DNA of 45,358 nucleotides from an uncultured Pseudomonadota bacterium (GTDB lineage Bacteria; Pseudomonadota; Gammaproteobacteria; Steroidobacterales; Steroidobacteraceae): NCBI GenBank assembly GCA_903927005.1, contig CAIYLH010000128.1, positions 1 to 45,358 on the forward strand. The letters run 5' to 3'. Positions 15,890-25,764 of the stretch are shown here, in pieces (position 1 is the first letter of the stretch; each line of letters opens with the position of its first letter). The position numbers and the translations under genes are program-made. The notes under the pieces were generated by a model. It ran no database searches, was not told the origin of the DNA, and saw only the letters and a list, made by a program, of their open reading frames with translations.

Positions 15890-18208
15890 TTGAACACAAA
15901 CACCACGAAGATCCATGCCCGCAGTTCGGCGGCGCTGGTGGCAGCCATCTCCGCCATCCTCGTTCCCACCCTCGCGCTCGCCGCGGCGCCAGCCGAGGTC
16001 AGCTCCATGATCGAAGAGATCGTGGTGACGGCCCAGAAGCGCTCCGAATCGCTGCAGAACGTACCGGTGTCGATCACGGCACTGACCAGCACGCAGCTCA
16101 GCGAGATGAAGATGGATTCGCCATCCGACCTCGTCACGCAGATACCCAACCTGCAGGTGAACGGCATCGTCGGCGAGGCCTCGCCGGTGTTCTCGCTGCG
16201 TGGCGTTTCAATGTTCGACTACAGCCTCAACCAGTCGAGCCCCGTCGCCTCCTACATTGACGAGGTCTACAAAGGCAACTTCGTGCTGTTCGGCGTCGAG
16301 ATGTACGACCTGGAGCGCATCGAGGTGCTGCGCGGCCCCCAAGGCACGCTGTACGGCAAGAACACGACTGGCGGGGCGATCAACTTCATCACCCACAAGC
16401 CTGGGTTTGAGACCGAAGGCTACGTCAAGGCGGGCGTCGGCAACTACAACCGGCAGGAACTCGAAGGCGCGGTGCAGGGCGCGATCATTGACGATCGCGT
16501 CGCAGCACGCGTCGCCTTCACCTACACCAAGGCCGACGGCTGGTTCAGGAACGTGCTCGCCGGCCATCCGGATCTCGAGGGTGTCGACCAGTACGGCATT
16601 CGCGCGAGCTTCCTGTTCAAGGCCAACGATGACCTGTCGGCGACCCTTCGCTGGTCGATGAGTCACCAAAGCCCGCAGAACTACGGCATCTTCGCCATCG
16701 CGGTGCCGCCTTCCACTGACCCTGAGAACCCGGTGACCTCCGGCGTTGGCGGCCTTTACTACCGCACCACGACGGGCAACTACGGCGATCCGGCACTCGC
16801 AAATGACCAGATCTCGCAAAACTACACACCGAAGCGCCACCAGGACAACAGCGCCATCGCGCTAACCATAGACTGGTCAGCCTCCGATTCGTACGCACTG
16901 ACCTCGATCACCTCCTGGGACGACGGCAGCCTGTTCAATCCGGAAGGGACGGACGGCGCGCCGATCGACATCTTCAAGATCCCGTACATCGGCAAGACCA
17001 AGCAGATGACCCAGGACCTGCGTGTGACCTCGCGCGGCAATGGCCCGTTCAACTTCATCTTCGGCGCGTACTACCAGAACGAGAAGATCTTCAATTCCAC
17101 CGAGAATCAGTTCTTTGGTGACGTTGCCTACGACTTCAACGCCGACGGAGTGATGAACGCGCAGGACTGCCTCGACAGCGCCTTCTACGGCTGCCGGTTC
17201 TACAACCAGTTCGACCAGACCCGCAACACCTGGGCGGCCTACACCGACGACAGCTACGCGCTGAATGAGCACTGGAAGATCCGTGGCGGCCTGCGCTACA
17301 ACCACGACAATGCATCGCAGAACAATGCCTTCGCCGAGGCTCGCAGCATTACCGAGGAGCCGTTGTTCCGGATCATCCCGGACCCGACGACATCACTAAC
17401 CGCAACGGCAAGCCAGGCCATTCGCAACGCTGCCTGGACGGGCCGACTTGGACTGGATTTCACACCCTCCAAGGACGCACTGTTCTACGTCAACCTGAGC
17501 CGTGGCTACCGCTCTGGCGCATTCAACGCGCAGTTCTTCTTCGATCCCAGCGAGTTCACCTCGGTCAAGCCAGAAACGGTCGATTCCTCGGAAGTTGGCT
17601 TCAAGACTGCGTGGCTCGGCGGCACGCTGCAGCTCGATGGCGCCATTTTCAACTACTCGTACAAGAACCAGCAGATGATTGACGTACAGTCATCCGGCCA
17701 CCAGCCTCTTATCAACCTCGGCAAGTCGACCATCCGCGGCGGCGAACTCGAGTTGGTTGCACGGCCAGTGGCCTCACTGACGGTTCGCGGTGGCCTCGGA
17801 ATCCTCGACGCCAAGGTCAAGGAAGGCCTGATCAACAATGGCGTGCAGGACATCGCAGGCAAGCAGCTGCCGAACGCACCGAAGGTCTCGGCGACACTCG
17901 CCTCGGACTGGGACGCCCTGCGGGTCTCAGGCTGGCGCATGACGCTGCACGGCGATATGAGCTACTCAGCCTCGCAGTACTTCGAGCCGGCCAACATCGC
18001 GCAGCTTCGCCAGGGCGGCTACACCCTGATCAACGCCCGCGTTACGCTGCACAATACCGACAGCCATTGGGATGTGTCGGCCTGGGGCCGCAACCTTGGC
18101 GACAAGTTTGCACTGACGGCGGGCGCGAACCTGCAGAGCCTCGGGTACTTCTACAGCCACCGAAATGCGCCACGCATGTTCGGCGTTGAGGGCACTTACC
18201 GGTTCTGA
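15890..18208 (+). CDS. TonB-dependent outer-membrane receptor
   Basis: Outer-membrane active-transport channel of 772 residues, energised by TonB-ExbBD. It has a signal peptide (hydrophobic core in [20 protein letters not shown]), then a TonB box ([11 protein letters not shown], near 42-52), a plug domain (about 55-165, including [20 protein letters not shown]) and a long beta-barrel. It ends in the typical aromatic residue (GTYRF). The start is a TTG at 15890 with AGGGGA 5 bp upstream, the second TTG start in a row. It lacks the N-terminal extension of transducer-type receptors, so it should be a transporter only. Its place between the aldehyde dehydrogenase and the amine dehydrogenase operon suggests it imports the amine or a carrier of it. 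A siderophore role is possible but not suggested by neighbours. Confidence 0.92.
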   Translation: MNTNTTKIHARSSAALVAAISAILVPTLALAAAPAEVSSMIEEIVVTAQKRSESLQNVPVSITALTSTQLSEMKMDSPSDLVTQIPNLQVNGIVGEASPVFSLRGVSMFDYSLNQSSPVASYIDEVYKGNFVLFGVEMYDLERIEVLRGPQGTLYGKNTTGGAINFITHKPGFETEGYVKAGVGNYNRQELEGAVQGAIIDDRVAARVAFTYTKADGWFRNVLAGHPDLEGVDQYGIRASFLFKANDDLSATLRWSMSHQSPQNYGIFAIAVPPSTDPENPVTSGVGGLYYRTTTGNYGDPALANDQISQNYTPKRHQDNSAIALTIDWSASDSYALTSITSWDDGSLFNPEGTDGAPIDIFKIPYIGKTKQMTQDLRVTSRGNGPFNFIFGAYYQNEKIFNSTENQFFGDVAYDFNADGVMNAQDCLDSAFYGCRFYNQFDQTRNTWAAYTDDSYALNEHWKIRGGLRYNHDNASQNNAFAEARSITEEPLFRIIPDPTTSLTATASQAIRNAAWTGRLGLDFTPSKDALFYVNLSRGYRSGAFNAQFFFDPSEFTSVKPETVDSSEVGFKTAWLGGTLQLDGAIFNYSYKNQQMIDVQSSGHQPLINLGKSTIRGGELELVARPVASLTVRGGLGILDAKVKEGLINNGVQDIAGKQLPNAPKVSATLASDWDALRVSGWRMTLHGDMSYSASQYFEPANIAQLRQGGYTLINARVTLHNTDSHWDVSAWGRNLGDKFALTAGANLQSLGYFYSHRNAPRMFGVEGTYRF

Positions 18209-18232
18209 TCGTAAAGACGACAGGCTGCGAGC

Positions 18233-18264
18233 GTGGGCCCACCGGTCGCGGTGGGCCCACTTTT
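18233..18264 (+). terminator. Hairpin with short T-run; also two copies of a 10-bp palindrome
   Basis: GTGGGCCCACC (18233-18243) pairs perfectly with 18250-18260 across a 6-nt loop and is followed by TTTT, as in an intrinsic terminator after the receptor gene. Each arm also contains the self-palindrome GTGGGCCCAC, with the two centres 18 bp apart, so a tandem operator is an alternative. The next gene starts only 21 bp beyond the T-run. A separate promoter would therefore have to lie upstream of the hairpin. Confidence 0.6.
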
Positions 18265-18284
18265 CGCCGCCGCTTAGGTATGCA

Positions 18285-19982
18285 ATGACCAGCCTCCTGA
18301 CCGCCAGCACGGTAACCGGGGACCGTAGCAAGCCGCTGCTCGAGCTAACGGTCGACGCGGTGCTGCGGCGTGCGGTCGCGGCGGATCCCGCAGCGCTCGC
18401 ACTCGCGTCGCCGCAGCAGGGTGTGCGGCTGAGCTACGCCGAGACGGACCTGAAGGTTGAGCATCTCGCACGGGGCTTCGTCGCGGCCGGCCTGCAGCCT
18501 GGCGATCGCATCGGGATCTGGGCCCCTAACTGTGCCGAGTGGTATCTGACGATGTTCGCCGCGGCACGCGCGGGGCTGATACTGGTCAACGTCAACCCGG
18601 CGTACCGAACCGCCGAACTTGAGTTTGCACTACGCCACGTTGGCGCGCGCGCGCTGGTGTATTCGGCCAACCTCAAGAACAGCAACTACGTGCAGATGCT
18701 GCGCAGCCTGATCCCGGAACTCGATGCGGCCGTCGCCGGCAAGCTCACCTGCGCCTGCTTTCCTGAACTGCGCCTATTGATTCAGATCGGCGGAACCCCC
18801 ACGCCAGGCACAATCGCATTTCCGGAGGTGATCGCCGATGGCGCGCGCCGCGACGGTGCGCCGCTCGCCAAAATCGCCGCGGCGCTCGACCCTCACCAGC
18901 CGTACAACATCCAGTTCACCAGCGGAACGACAGGCCTGCCGAAGGGCGCGACCCTCACACACTTCAATATCGTCAACAACGCCTACTTTGTTGGCGAGGG
19001 CATGCGGCTAACCGCCGCCGACCGAATCTGCATCCCCGTACCGATGTACCACTGCTTCGGCATGGTGATGGGCGTGCTCGGCGCGGTCACGCATGGCGCT
19101 GCGAGCATCTACCCGAGCGATGCTTTCGACCCACTGGCCGTGCTACAGACGGTGGCGGCGGAGCGCTGCACCGCGCTGTATGGGGTGCCGACAATGTTCA
19201 TCGCCGAGCTCGGCCATCCACGCTTTGCTGAGTTCGATCTGTCGTCGCTGCGCACCGGAATCATGGCTGGTGCGCCATGCCCGATCGCGGTGATGCGTCG
19301 AGTGCTGGACGAGATGCACATGCCTGAGGTCACGATCTGCTACGGCATGACCGAGACCAGCCCAGTTTCATTTCAAAGCAGTGCGACGGACCCACTCGAG
19401 CGGCGTGTTAGCACGGTTGGGCGCATCCATCCCCACGTCGAGGTCAAGATCGTCGACGCCGCTGGCGAGGTCACTCCATGCGGCACTCCAGGGGAGCTTC
19501 TCACGCGTGGCTACAGCGTCATGCAGGGCTACTGGAACGACCCGCAGCGTAGCGACGAGGCGATCGACAGTGGCGGCTGGATGCATACCGGTGACATCGC
19601 CGTCATCGACGAGCAGGGTTACTGCAACATCGTTGGGCGCGTCAAGGACATGATCATCCGCGGTGGCGAGAACATCTCGCCGCGCGAGGTGGAGGAATTT
19701 CTCTACCGTCATCCGGCGGTGCTGGACGTTGCCGTCGTCGGCGTGCCGGACCTGAAGTACGGTGAAGCCGTGTGCGCCTGCATTCGCCTGCGGGAAAACA
19801 TGAGCGCCACCGAGGACGAGATTCGCGCGTTCTGCCAGGGCCAGATCGCGCACTACAAGGTGCCGCGCTACGTGCGTTTCGTCGACGGCTTTCCGATGAC
19901 GGTCACCGGCAAGATCCAGAAGTTCCTGATCCGCGAACAGCAGCGCAAGGAACTTGGCCTGGTGGAGGAGTCGCACGCATGA
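18285..19982 (+). CDS. Acyl-CoA ligase (FadD/ACSF2-like), first gene of the qhp operon
   Basis: AMP-forming ligase of 565 residues that activates a carboxylic acid to its CoA ester. Core motifs are [16 protein letters not shown], the YGMTET segment, [27 protein letters not shown] and the C-terminal [10 protein letters not shown] with the catalytic Lys. The ATG at 18285 has an AGG 6 bp upstream. An in-frame extension to 18165 would read through the end of the receptor gene and the hairpin, and is rejected. Its stop overlaps the qhpG start by 4 bp (ATGA), so it is translationally coupled to the amine dehydrogenase genes. It probably acts on the acid made from the amine by QHNDH and aldehyde dehydrogenase, for example isovalerate. 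That substrate is inferred. Confidence 0.93.
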   Translation: MTSLLTASTVTGDRSKPLLELTVDAVLRRAVAADPAALALASPQQGVRLSYAETDLKVEHLARGFVAAGLQPGDRIGIWAPNCAEWYLTMFAAARAGLILVNVNPAYRTAELEFALRHVGARALVYSANLKNSNYVQMLRSLIPELDAAVAGKLTCACFPELRLLIQIGGTPTPGTIAFPEVIADGARRDGAPLAKIAAALDPHQPYNIQFTSGTTGLPKGATLTHFNIVNNAYFVGEGMRLTAADRICIPVPMYHCFGMVMGVLGAVTHGAASIYPSDAFDPLAVLQTVAAERCTALYGVPTMFIAELGHPRFAEFDLSSLRTGIMAGAPCPIAVMRRVLDEMHMPEVTICYGMTETSPVSFQSSATDPLERRVSTVGRIHPHVEVKIVDAAGEVTPCGTPGELLTRGYSVMQGYWNDPQRSDEAIDSGGWMHTGDIAVIDEQGYCNIVGRVKDMIIRGGENISPREVEEFLYRHPAVLDVAVVGVPDLKYGEAVCACIRLRENMSATEDEIRAFCQGQIAHYKVPRYVRFVDGFPMTVTGKIQKFLIREQQRKELGLVEESHA

Positions 19983-21274
19983 AGATCGACGTCGCGGTCA
20001 TTGGCGGGGGACCGGCAGGCTGCACGGTAGCGCGCCGACTCGCGCGCGCGGGCATCGACGTGCACCTGTACGCCGCAGGCGGTGTGCATGGCTGCGAGGG
20101 GCTCTCGCGACGAACCCATGAACTGCTCCTCGAGGAAGGACTTCAGTCAGCGGCGCAGGTACTGCGCGGCCCGGTATCCCGCGGCGGCAGCTGGGGCGAA
20201 GGTCGCAGCGTGTCAGGATTCGAGTGGCTGGTTGATCGCGCTGATCTTGCTGCCGAACTGCGCAAAGCTGCCGTCGCCGACCGAGTCATCCTGCACGACG
20301 ACTCGGTGCTGGAAATCGAGCCGCGTGCCAGCGGCCTGCGGCTGCGCACTCGCGCCGGCGCCGACATACAGGCACGGTTCGTCGTCGACGCCCGCGGCCG
20401 CCGCGGCCCGGAAGAGCGTGGACCGCGCATGCTGGCCGTCGGCCAGCGTTTCGCCCGCCACACGCCGCTGGAGCCGGGCACCTCCATCCACGCACTGCCC
20501 TGGGGTTGGTGTTGGCTGGTCCTGGAGGGCAGGCGGATGTGGGTGCAACTGGTGAGCCGCACCCGCCAGCGCCATCCCGAGACCTGGCTCGCCACTGCCG
20601 CGGCGGCGCTACCGGCCCTGCGCCATGCACTAGAAGGTGCAGAACCGACCTGCACGCTCGTTGCCCGTCCCTCCCATGCCCGCCGGGCGATCCGACCCGG
20701 ACCGGACCATCTGTTCCGCGTCGGCGACGCCGCCGTTGGCCCGGATCCGCTTTCAGGCCAGGGCGTCTACGAGGCGCTGCGCGGGGCCCGCGTCGTCGCC
20801 GCAGCGGTAAGCTCAGCGCTGGCAGGCGAGAGCGTGGCGCTGGTGCAGAAATTTGTGGCCGACCGATACGCGACGATCTGGGAACGTTGTCTGGCGACCG
20901 CGGCGGACTTCTACGCCGAGAACATTCCCTTAGGGACCTTCTGGGCTGACACCGCCCGCGACTACCGCGCACTCGTCCCTGCAGCAGGCACCGCAGCTGC
21001 GGCGATCGAGCGCCGACCCGTCATGGACGGCGATCGGATCCTTGAACGCGAAGTTATCGTCACCGCCGCGCAGCCGCGCGGCGTCTGGCTCGTCGATGAT
21101 GTGCCGCTCGTCGACCTATTACATTATATTCAGCAGGCCGGAAACGCGACGCTGGCCGAGGCCGCCAGCGTGCTGGATCGTCCCCGGCCCGCGATCGCAG
21201 CTGCTGTACGCTGGCTCCATTCCGCCGGAGCGCTGTCGTCGCGCGCCGCCGAAGGTATTTCCGCAGGAGGTTGA
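19979..21274 (+). CDS. qhpG: FAD-dependent peptide tryptophan monooxygenase for CTQ formation
   Basis: Predicted flavin monooxygenase that hydroxylates the Trp of the QhpC subunit during synthesis of the cysteine tryptophylquinone (CTQ) cofactor. That role is established for Paracoccus QhpG. The 431-residue protein has an N-terminal FAD Rossmann motif ([19 protein letters not shown]; GxGxxG 9-14) and the second FAD motif [14 protein letters not shown] (249-262). A C-terminal region of about 130 residues (about 300-431) extends beyond the common hydroxylase core. It overlaps the ligase gene by 4 bp and is followed 4 bp later by qhpA. Identification rests on the flavoprotein motifs plus the complete qhp context. 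Alone it could only be called a tryptophan-halogenase or hydroxylase-like flavoprotein. Confidence 0.88.
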   Translation: MKIDVAVIGGGPAGCTVARRLARAGIDVHLYAAGGVHGCEGLSRRTHELLLEEGLQSAAQVLRGPVSRGGSWGEGRSVSGFEWLVDRADLAAELRKAAVADRVILHDDSVLEIEPRASGLRLRTRAGADIQARFVVDARGRRGPEERGPRMLAVGQRFARHTPLEPGTSIHALPWGWCWLVLEGRRMWVQLVSRTRQRHPETWLATAAAALPALRHALEGAEPTCTLVARPSHARRAIRPGPDHLFRVGDAAVGPDPLSGQGVYEALRGARVVAAAVSSALAGESVALVQKFVADRYATIWERCLATAADFYAENIPLGTFWADTARDYRALVPAAGTAAAAIERRPVMDGDRILEREVIVTAAQPRGVWLVDDVPLVDLLHYIQQAGNATLAEAASVLDRPRPAIAAAVRWLHSAGALSSRAAEGISAGG

Positions 21275-21278
21275 ACCC

Positions 21279-22862
21279 GTGTCGATCGGTCTACCAAAAA
21301 TGTTCAGGCTTAATGCCGCCCTGCTCGGGCTGGTCCTTGCCGTTGCGCCGTCAGCGCACGCCACCGACGCGCCCAGTGGACAGGCCCTGGTGCGCACCTA
21401 CTGCTCAGGCTGCCATCTGGAGCACGACGGCGCGTTCGAGCGCATCAACTCAATCCGCAAAACGCCCGAGGGTTGGGTCATGACCCTGTTCCGGATGCAC
21501 CAGGTGCACGGACTGGCCCTGCCGGAAGATGTCCACGACGGCATTGTCCGCTACCTGTCGGATACGCAGGGGCTCGCGCCCAGCGAAGCCGCACCGGCCC
21601 GTTTTGCACTTGAACGCCGACCGAACGCCAAGGACCTGGACCTCGGGCCGGAACTTGCGACCATGTGCGGCCGCTGCCACTCGCTGGCCCGCGTCGCGCT
21701 GCAGCGCCGCGATAGCGCCGACTGGCTCAAGCACATGCACTTCCATGTAGGCCAGTTCACCTCGCTCGAGTACCAGGCCTCCGGCCGCGACCGCCCGTGG
21801 TGGACCATCGCCTCGACCGAACTGCCGCCCAAGCTCGGCCAGCTGTTCCCCCTCACGACGCCTGCCTGGACCGCCTGGTCGCAGCGCGCTGCTCGTGACC
21901 TTTCCGGCAGCTGGGTCGTCGTTGGCCACGAGCCGGGCGGACGAGACCTGTATGGCACCGCGGAAATCGCCGCCGATGGCCATGGCGGCTACACGGCGCA
22001 CTACCGCCTGAAGGACACCGCAGGCACCAGCGTCGGCGGCGAATCGCATGCGATCGTCTACACCGGCTACGAGTGGCGCGGCCGCGCCGAGCTCGGCGGT
22101 CGGGCCTCACGAGAAGTTTTTGCCGCCTCCGAAGACGGCTCGCGCATCGTCGGGCGCTGGTTTGATCCCGAGCACACCGAGGAAGGTGGCGACTGGACCG
22201 CGGTACGCAACGATGCGCAGCCGCAAGTGCTGGCCGTGCTGCCGCGCGCGATGAAGGCCGGTAGCTCTGGCAGCGTCATCGTGGTGGCAACCGGCATCAC
22301 GTCTCCGGCGACACTGTCACTAGGGGCTGGCACGACGACGCGAGTTCTCGCCTCCGACGCCGGCGCGCTTCGTGCAAGCGTCGAGATCGCGTCTAACACT
22401 GCCACCGGCGCTCGCACCGTCAGCATCGCAGGTGCAAGCGGGCAGGGCGCGTTCGCGGTCTACGACAAAATCGACAAGATTGAGATCAGGCCAAGTTTCG
22501 GGATCGCTCGTGTCGGTGGCGGCAAGATCGCGGCAGTAACCGCCCAATTCGAGGCGATCGGTCAGGCGAAGGACGCCGCCGGCAACACTCTCGCGCTAGG
22601 CCCCATCGCGGCGGACTGGTCGACGCTACCGTACGATGCGGAAGCTGCGCGCACGCACGATGAAGCCTTTGGCGGCGGCATCCAGAACAGCGGCCGCTAT
22701 GTGCCTGCCGGCGCCGGACTCAACCCGGTACGAGAGTTCTCAGGAAACAATACGGCCAACCTCAAGGTGGTCGCGCGCGTTCGTGACGGAACCGCGACCG
22801 TCGAGGGCGATTCGCATCTGATCGTCACCGTGCAGCGCTGGATTACGACGCCGATCTACTAA
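21279..22862 (+). CDS. qhpA: Quinohemoprotein amine dehydrogenase alpha subunit (dihaem)
   Basis: Large periplasmic subunit of the enzyme that oxidatively deaminates primary amines. It carries two c-type haems that pass electrons from CTQ to a periplasmic carrier. The 527-residue protein has a signal peptide (hydrophobic core LNAALLGLVLAVAPSAHA). Two CxxCH sites follow: CSGCH (42-46) and CGRCH (130-134). Beta-rich domains (from about 200) come next. The start is GTG 21279, preceded by a perfect AGGAGG (21265-21270) at 8 bp. In P. putida the gene is called peaA. It is followed by the maturase qhpD. A cytochrome c maturation system must be present elsewhere in the genome. Confidence 0.95.
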   Translation: MSIGLPKMFRLNAALLGLVLAVAPSAHATDAPSGQALVRTYCSGCHLEHDGAFERINSIRKTPEGWVMTLFRMHQVHGLALPEDVHDGIVRYLSDTQGLAPSEAAPARFALERRPNAKDLDLGPELATMCGRCHSLARVALQRRDSADWLKHMHFHVGQFTSLEYQASGRDRPWWTIASTELPPKLGQLFPLTTPAWTAWSQRAARDLSGSWVVVGHEPGGRDLYGTAEIAADGHGGYTAHYRLKDTAGTSVGGESHAIVYTGYEWRGRAELGGRASREVFAASEDGSRIVGRWFDPEHTEEGGDWTAVRNDAQPQVLAVLPRAMKAGSSGSVIVVATGITSPATLSLGAGTTTRVLASDAGALRASVEIASNTATGARTVSIAGASGQGAFAVYDKIDKIEIRPSFGIARVGGGKIAAVTAQFEAIGQAKDAAGNTLALGPIAADWSTLPYDAEAARTHDEAFGGGIQNSGRYVPAGAGLNPVREFSGNNTANLKVVARVRDGTATVEGDSHLIVTVQRWITTPIY

Positions 22863-22882
22863 AAGCGCACCTGAACACACCC

Positions 22883-24331
22883 ATGCACAGCACGAACGAC
22901 AGCCTCGAGTTCAACGCCTGGAACGGCCATCTCGTCCGTACCGACACCGACGCTTATCTACTGCACGTACCAACAACCGCAGTTTTCGGCGTGGATGACC
23001 TCGGACTTGCGGTGATCGACGCCTGCCGCCTCAAAGGCGGCCGGACGACCGACCAGCTGGTGACAGAACTTGCCGGCAGATTCCCGCCGGAGCGGATCCG
23101 TGCTTTCGCCGCAGAACTGAGCAAGCTCGAGGTTCTGCAGGTCTCCGGATCGCTAAAGCCAATCAACCCAACCAGCGCCAAAGTTACTGCGTTCCCGCTC
23201 AGCACGTTGGTGCTGAACGTCAACACCGGCTGCAACCTGTCCTGCACATACTGCTACAAGGAGGACCTCGTGAAGCCTTCCTTAGGCAAGCGCATGGACT
23301 TCGTGACGGCGGCACGCAGCGTCGACATGCTGCTAAAAGCCGGGGAGCAACGCGACAAGATAAACATCGTCTTCTTCGGTGGTGAGCCGTTGACCAACGT
23401 GCCGCTGATCAAGGAAGTAGTTGACTACGCCGAGGCAGTGAGCAACCGCGCCGGCAAGCGGGTAGATTTTTCTCTTACGACCAATGCGACACTCCTGACG
23501 CCCGCGTTGATCGACTACTTCGACTCCCATCGCTTCGGTATCTCGGTTTCGATGGATGGCCCGCAGGCAATTCACGATCGACACCGCAAGACGGTCGGCG
23601 GCAAGGGCACCTACGACGTTGTATCCCGCAAGGTGGCGCTGCTGCTGGAACGCTATCGCTCGCGCCCGGTCGGCGCGCGCGTCACACTTGGCGCCGGCAA
23701 CACCGGCGTCGAGGCAATCCACGAACACCTCAAGTTCGAGCTGGGTTTCCATGAAGTCGGATACGCGCCTGTGACCGCGTCGGATACCGAAGGCCACGCG
23801 CTCTCCGACGAAGAGATGCTCGAGGTGCATCGAGCCTTCGAACGACTCGGCGAGAACTACCTGCAGCACGCACTGGCCGGCCGCAACAACGGCTTCTCCA
23901 ACATGCACCAGCTCATGACCGATCTGCATGAGGGCCGCCGCAAGTCGGTGCCATGCGGCGGTGGTGTTGGGCTGCTGGCTGTCGACGCCGAGGGCGACCT
24001 GAACCTCTGCCACAGATTCACCGGCTCCGACCTGCCTACCTTTGGCAACGTCGCCACCGGCATTGACACCGTGAGCCTCGGCGCCTTCGTCGACAAGGCC
24101 GTGAATCGCGAGGGCACGCACTGCCAGACCTGCCGTATCCGCAATCTCTGCTCGGGCGGCTGCTACCACGAGTCCTATGCGCGTTATGGTGACCCGCATC
24201 ATCGCACCTACCATTACTGCAACCTGCTGCGCAGCTGGGTTGATTTCGGTGTACGCGTGTACGCAGAGATCCAGCGCGCCAATCCTGAATTCTTTGTACG
24301 CCACCTCGAGCCGAGGAGTGCTAACGCATGA
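22883..24331 (+). CDS. qhpD: Radical SAM/SPASM thioether-crosslinking maturase
   Basis: Cytoplasmic enzyme that installs the three Cys-Asp/Glu thioether bonds in QhpC before export, as shown for Paracoccus QhpD. The 482-residue protein has an N-terminal RRE-like peptide-binding region (about 10-95) and a radical SAM site CNLSCTYC with Cys117, Cys121 and Cys124. GGEP (166-169) follows. The SPASM-type C-terminal domain has Cys358, Cys376, Cys414, Cys417, Cys423, Cys427 and Cys446 available for auxiliary Fe-S clusters. Length and cysteine pattern match the family. Its stop overlaps the start of qhpC by 4 bp, directly coupling enzyme and substrate synthesis. Confidence 0.96.
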   Translation: MHSTNDSLEFNAWNGHLVRTDTDAYLLHVPTTAVFGVDDLGLAVIDACRLKGGRTTDQLVTELAGRFPPERIRAFAAELSKLEVLQVSGSLKPINPTSAKVTAFPLSTLVLNVNTGCNLSCTYCYKEDLVKPSLGKRMDFVTAARSVDMLLKAGEQRDKINIVFFGGEPLTNVPLIKEVVDYAEAVSNRAGKRVDFSLTTNATLLTPALIDYFDSHRFGISVSMDGPQAIHDRHRKTVGGKGTYDVVSRKVALLLERYRSRPVGARVTLGAGNTGVEAIHEHLKFELGFHEVGYAPVTASDTEGHALSDEEMLEVHRAFERLGENYLQHALAGRNNGFSNMHQLMTDLHEGRRKSVPCGGGVGLLAVDAEGDLNLCHRFTGSDLPTFGNVATGIDTVSLGAFVDKAVNREGTHCQTCRIRNLCSGGCYHESYARYGDPHHRTYHYCNLLRSWVDFGVRVYAEIQRANPEFFVRHLEPRSANA

Positions 24332-24648
24332 GTGAACTGAAGCCCACCAACAAGAAGGCCGAGCTGCTACTAAAAGCAGCCGCTGCTGGCCACGTCGACG
24401 AGGTCGTCGCAATGGACAGCGTCGCTGGCTGCTCGACGACTTTCGACCCAGGCTGGGAGGTGGATGCGTTTGGCGGCGTCGCCTCGCTGTGCCAACCGAT
24501 GGAGGCCGACCTGTACGGCTGCTCGGACCCTTGCTGGTGGCCAGCACAGGTACCGGACATCATGAACACCTATCCGAACTGGACGGACGGCAAGCCGTCA
24601 GCACAGAACGACTGGCGCGAACTCGACGCCGTGTTCCCGAAGAAGTGA
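24328..24648 (+). CDS. qhpC: Quinohemoprotein amine dehydrogenase gamma subunit (CTQ precursor)
   Basis: Small catalytic subunit, made as a 106-residue precursor. The first 28 residues form a leader and the mature chain is about 78 residues. Every crosslinking residue known in Paracoccus is present at an offset of exactly 28. The predicted thioether pairs are Cys35-Glu44, Cys55-Asp61 and Cys69-Asp77, and the CTQ pair is Cys65-Trp71. It has no Sec signal peptide, consistent with export by the dedicated transporter QhpF after crosslinking by QhpD and leader removal by QhpE. ATG 24328 overlaps the qhpD stop. Cleavage after Ala28 is inferred from the numbering offset. Confidence 0.96.
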   Translation: MSELKPTNKKAELLLKAAAAGHVDEVVAMDSVAGCSTTFDPGWEVDAFGGVASLCQPMEADLYGCSDPCWWPAQVPDIMNTYPNWTDGKPSAQNDWRELDAVFPKK

Positions 24649-24656
24649 GCAGCGAC

Positions 24657-25751
24657 ATGCGCATGAAATCCCCGGGCCTTCTGGCCGTCGCCCTAGTCGC
24701 GGTAGTGGCCGCCGTTGCCATCGGACCGACCGCCGCTGCAGGCGACATGCTGGTGACTGCCGCGAAGCCCGACAAGCTGTACGTCATCGACGCGGCCAAA
24801 CGCAGCGTCGTATCGGAGTTCCACATTCCGAACGCCGGCAGTCTGATCATGACGATCGTGCCATCACCGGATGGCAAAGTGGCATACGCGCTGGTCAACC
24901 GCATGGAGAGCATCTCCGGCATCGACTTGAAAACCGGCAAGGAAGTATTTCGCGCCGACCTGTCCACGCCCGGAGAGCGCGTCAAGGACTTCTGCGCGTT
25001 TACGATCACTCCCGACGGCAAAGAGCTAATCGTGTATGAACTGCCGACGAAGCTGCTGCCAAGCGAGTTTCAGGTGCAGGAACCCCGTTTCGCGGTGTTC
25101 AAGACCAATGCCGGCCGCAGCGCGAAGGCAATCCGCACCTACCCCGCGCCGCGTCGCCTGCACATGATGCTGATGCGTCCGTCGGGCAAGTCGTTCTACG
25201 CGATCGGCTTCGACCTGTACGAGTATGACGTCGCCACCGGAAAGCAGCTGAACAGCCGCGGCATCCTGAAGTGGGACATGCCTTCGCACAGCCAGCCGGA
25301 CCTGCTCGCGTTCTGGCCCGTCACCGAACCCAGTGGCGTCTTCACCAGCCCGGTGATCTCCGATGCCACCACCGACGGCAAGACCACGATGAAGACGGGC
25401 CTGATGTCCCTAGATGTCACGACCGACAAGCTTGAGTTCTTCGATTTTGAAGATACCTCGGCACTTATCTTCTCGACCGTGCTGTCACCGGATCGCAAGT
25501 GGGCGTACGGGGTCTACTCGACGCTTACCAAAGTCGACATGGAGCACCATGTCCTTGCCGGCCGGGTGCCACTCGACCACACTTTCTACTCCGTCAACCT
25601 CGCCACCGATGGTCATGAAATCTACATGGGCGGTGCGATGTGCGATGTCGGCTTCTATGACCCAGTCACGCTGGAAAAACGTGCCAATCTGAAGCTGCCC
25701 GACTGCGGCGACCAGTCGCTGGCCAGCCTCCGGGTCCTTCCTGCACGCTGA
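24657..25751 (+). CDS. qhpB: Quinohemoprotein amine dehydrogenase beta subunit
   Basis: Periplasmic subunit of 364 residues forming the seven-bladed beta-propeller that, with the gamma chain, lines the active site. It has a signal peptide (LLAVALVAVVAAVAIGPTAAAG). Propeller-like repeats follow, such as KLYVIDAAKRSVVSEF, GIDLKTGKEVF, LYEYDVATGKQ and VDMEHHVLAGRVPLDH. ATG 24657 is used. An in-frame GTG at 24645 that overlaps the qhpC stop would add four residues and cannot be excluded. The gene lies 8 bp after qhpC and 13 bp before qhpF. Length and position match known qhpB/peaB-type subunits. Confidence 0.95.
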   Translation: MRMKSPGLLAVALVAVVAAVAIGPTAAAGDMLVTAAKPDKLYVIDAAKRSVVSEFHIPNAGSLIMTIVPSPDGKVAYALVNRMESISGIDLKTGKEVFRADLSTPGERVKDFCAFTITPDGKELIVYELPTKLLPSEFQVQEPRFAVFKTNAGRSAKAIRTYPAPRRLHMMLMRPSGKSFYAIGFDLYEYDVATGKQLNSRGILKWDMPSHSQPDLLAFWPVTEPSGVFTSPVISDATTDGKTTMKTGLMSLDVTTDKLEFFDFEDTSALIFSTVLSPDRKWAYGVYSTLTKVDMEHHVLAGRVPLDHTFYSVNLATDGHEIYMGGAMCDVGFYDPVTLEKRANLKLPDCGDQSLASLRVLPAR

Positions 25752-25764
25752 ACGCCAGGGCATC

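Noticed and set aside
23333-24547. Long minus-strand open frame (404 codons) opposite qhpD and qhpC
   Set aside because: It lies fully antisense to two well-supported genes and shows no family motif.
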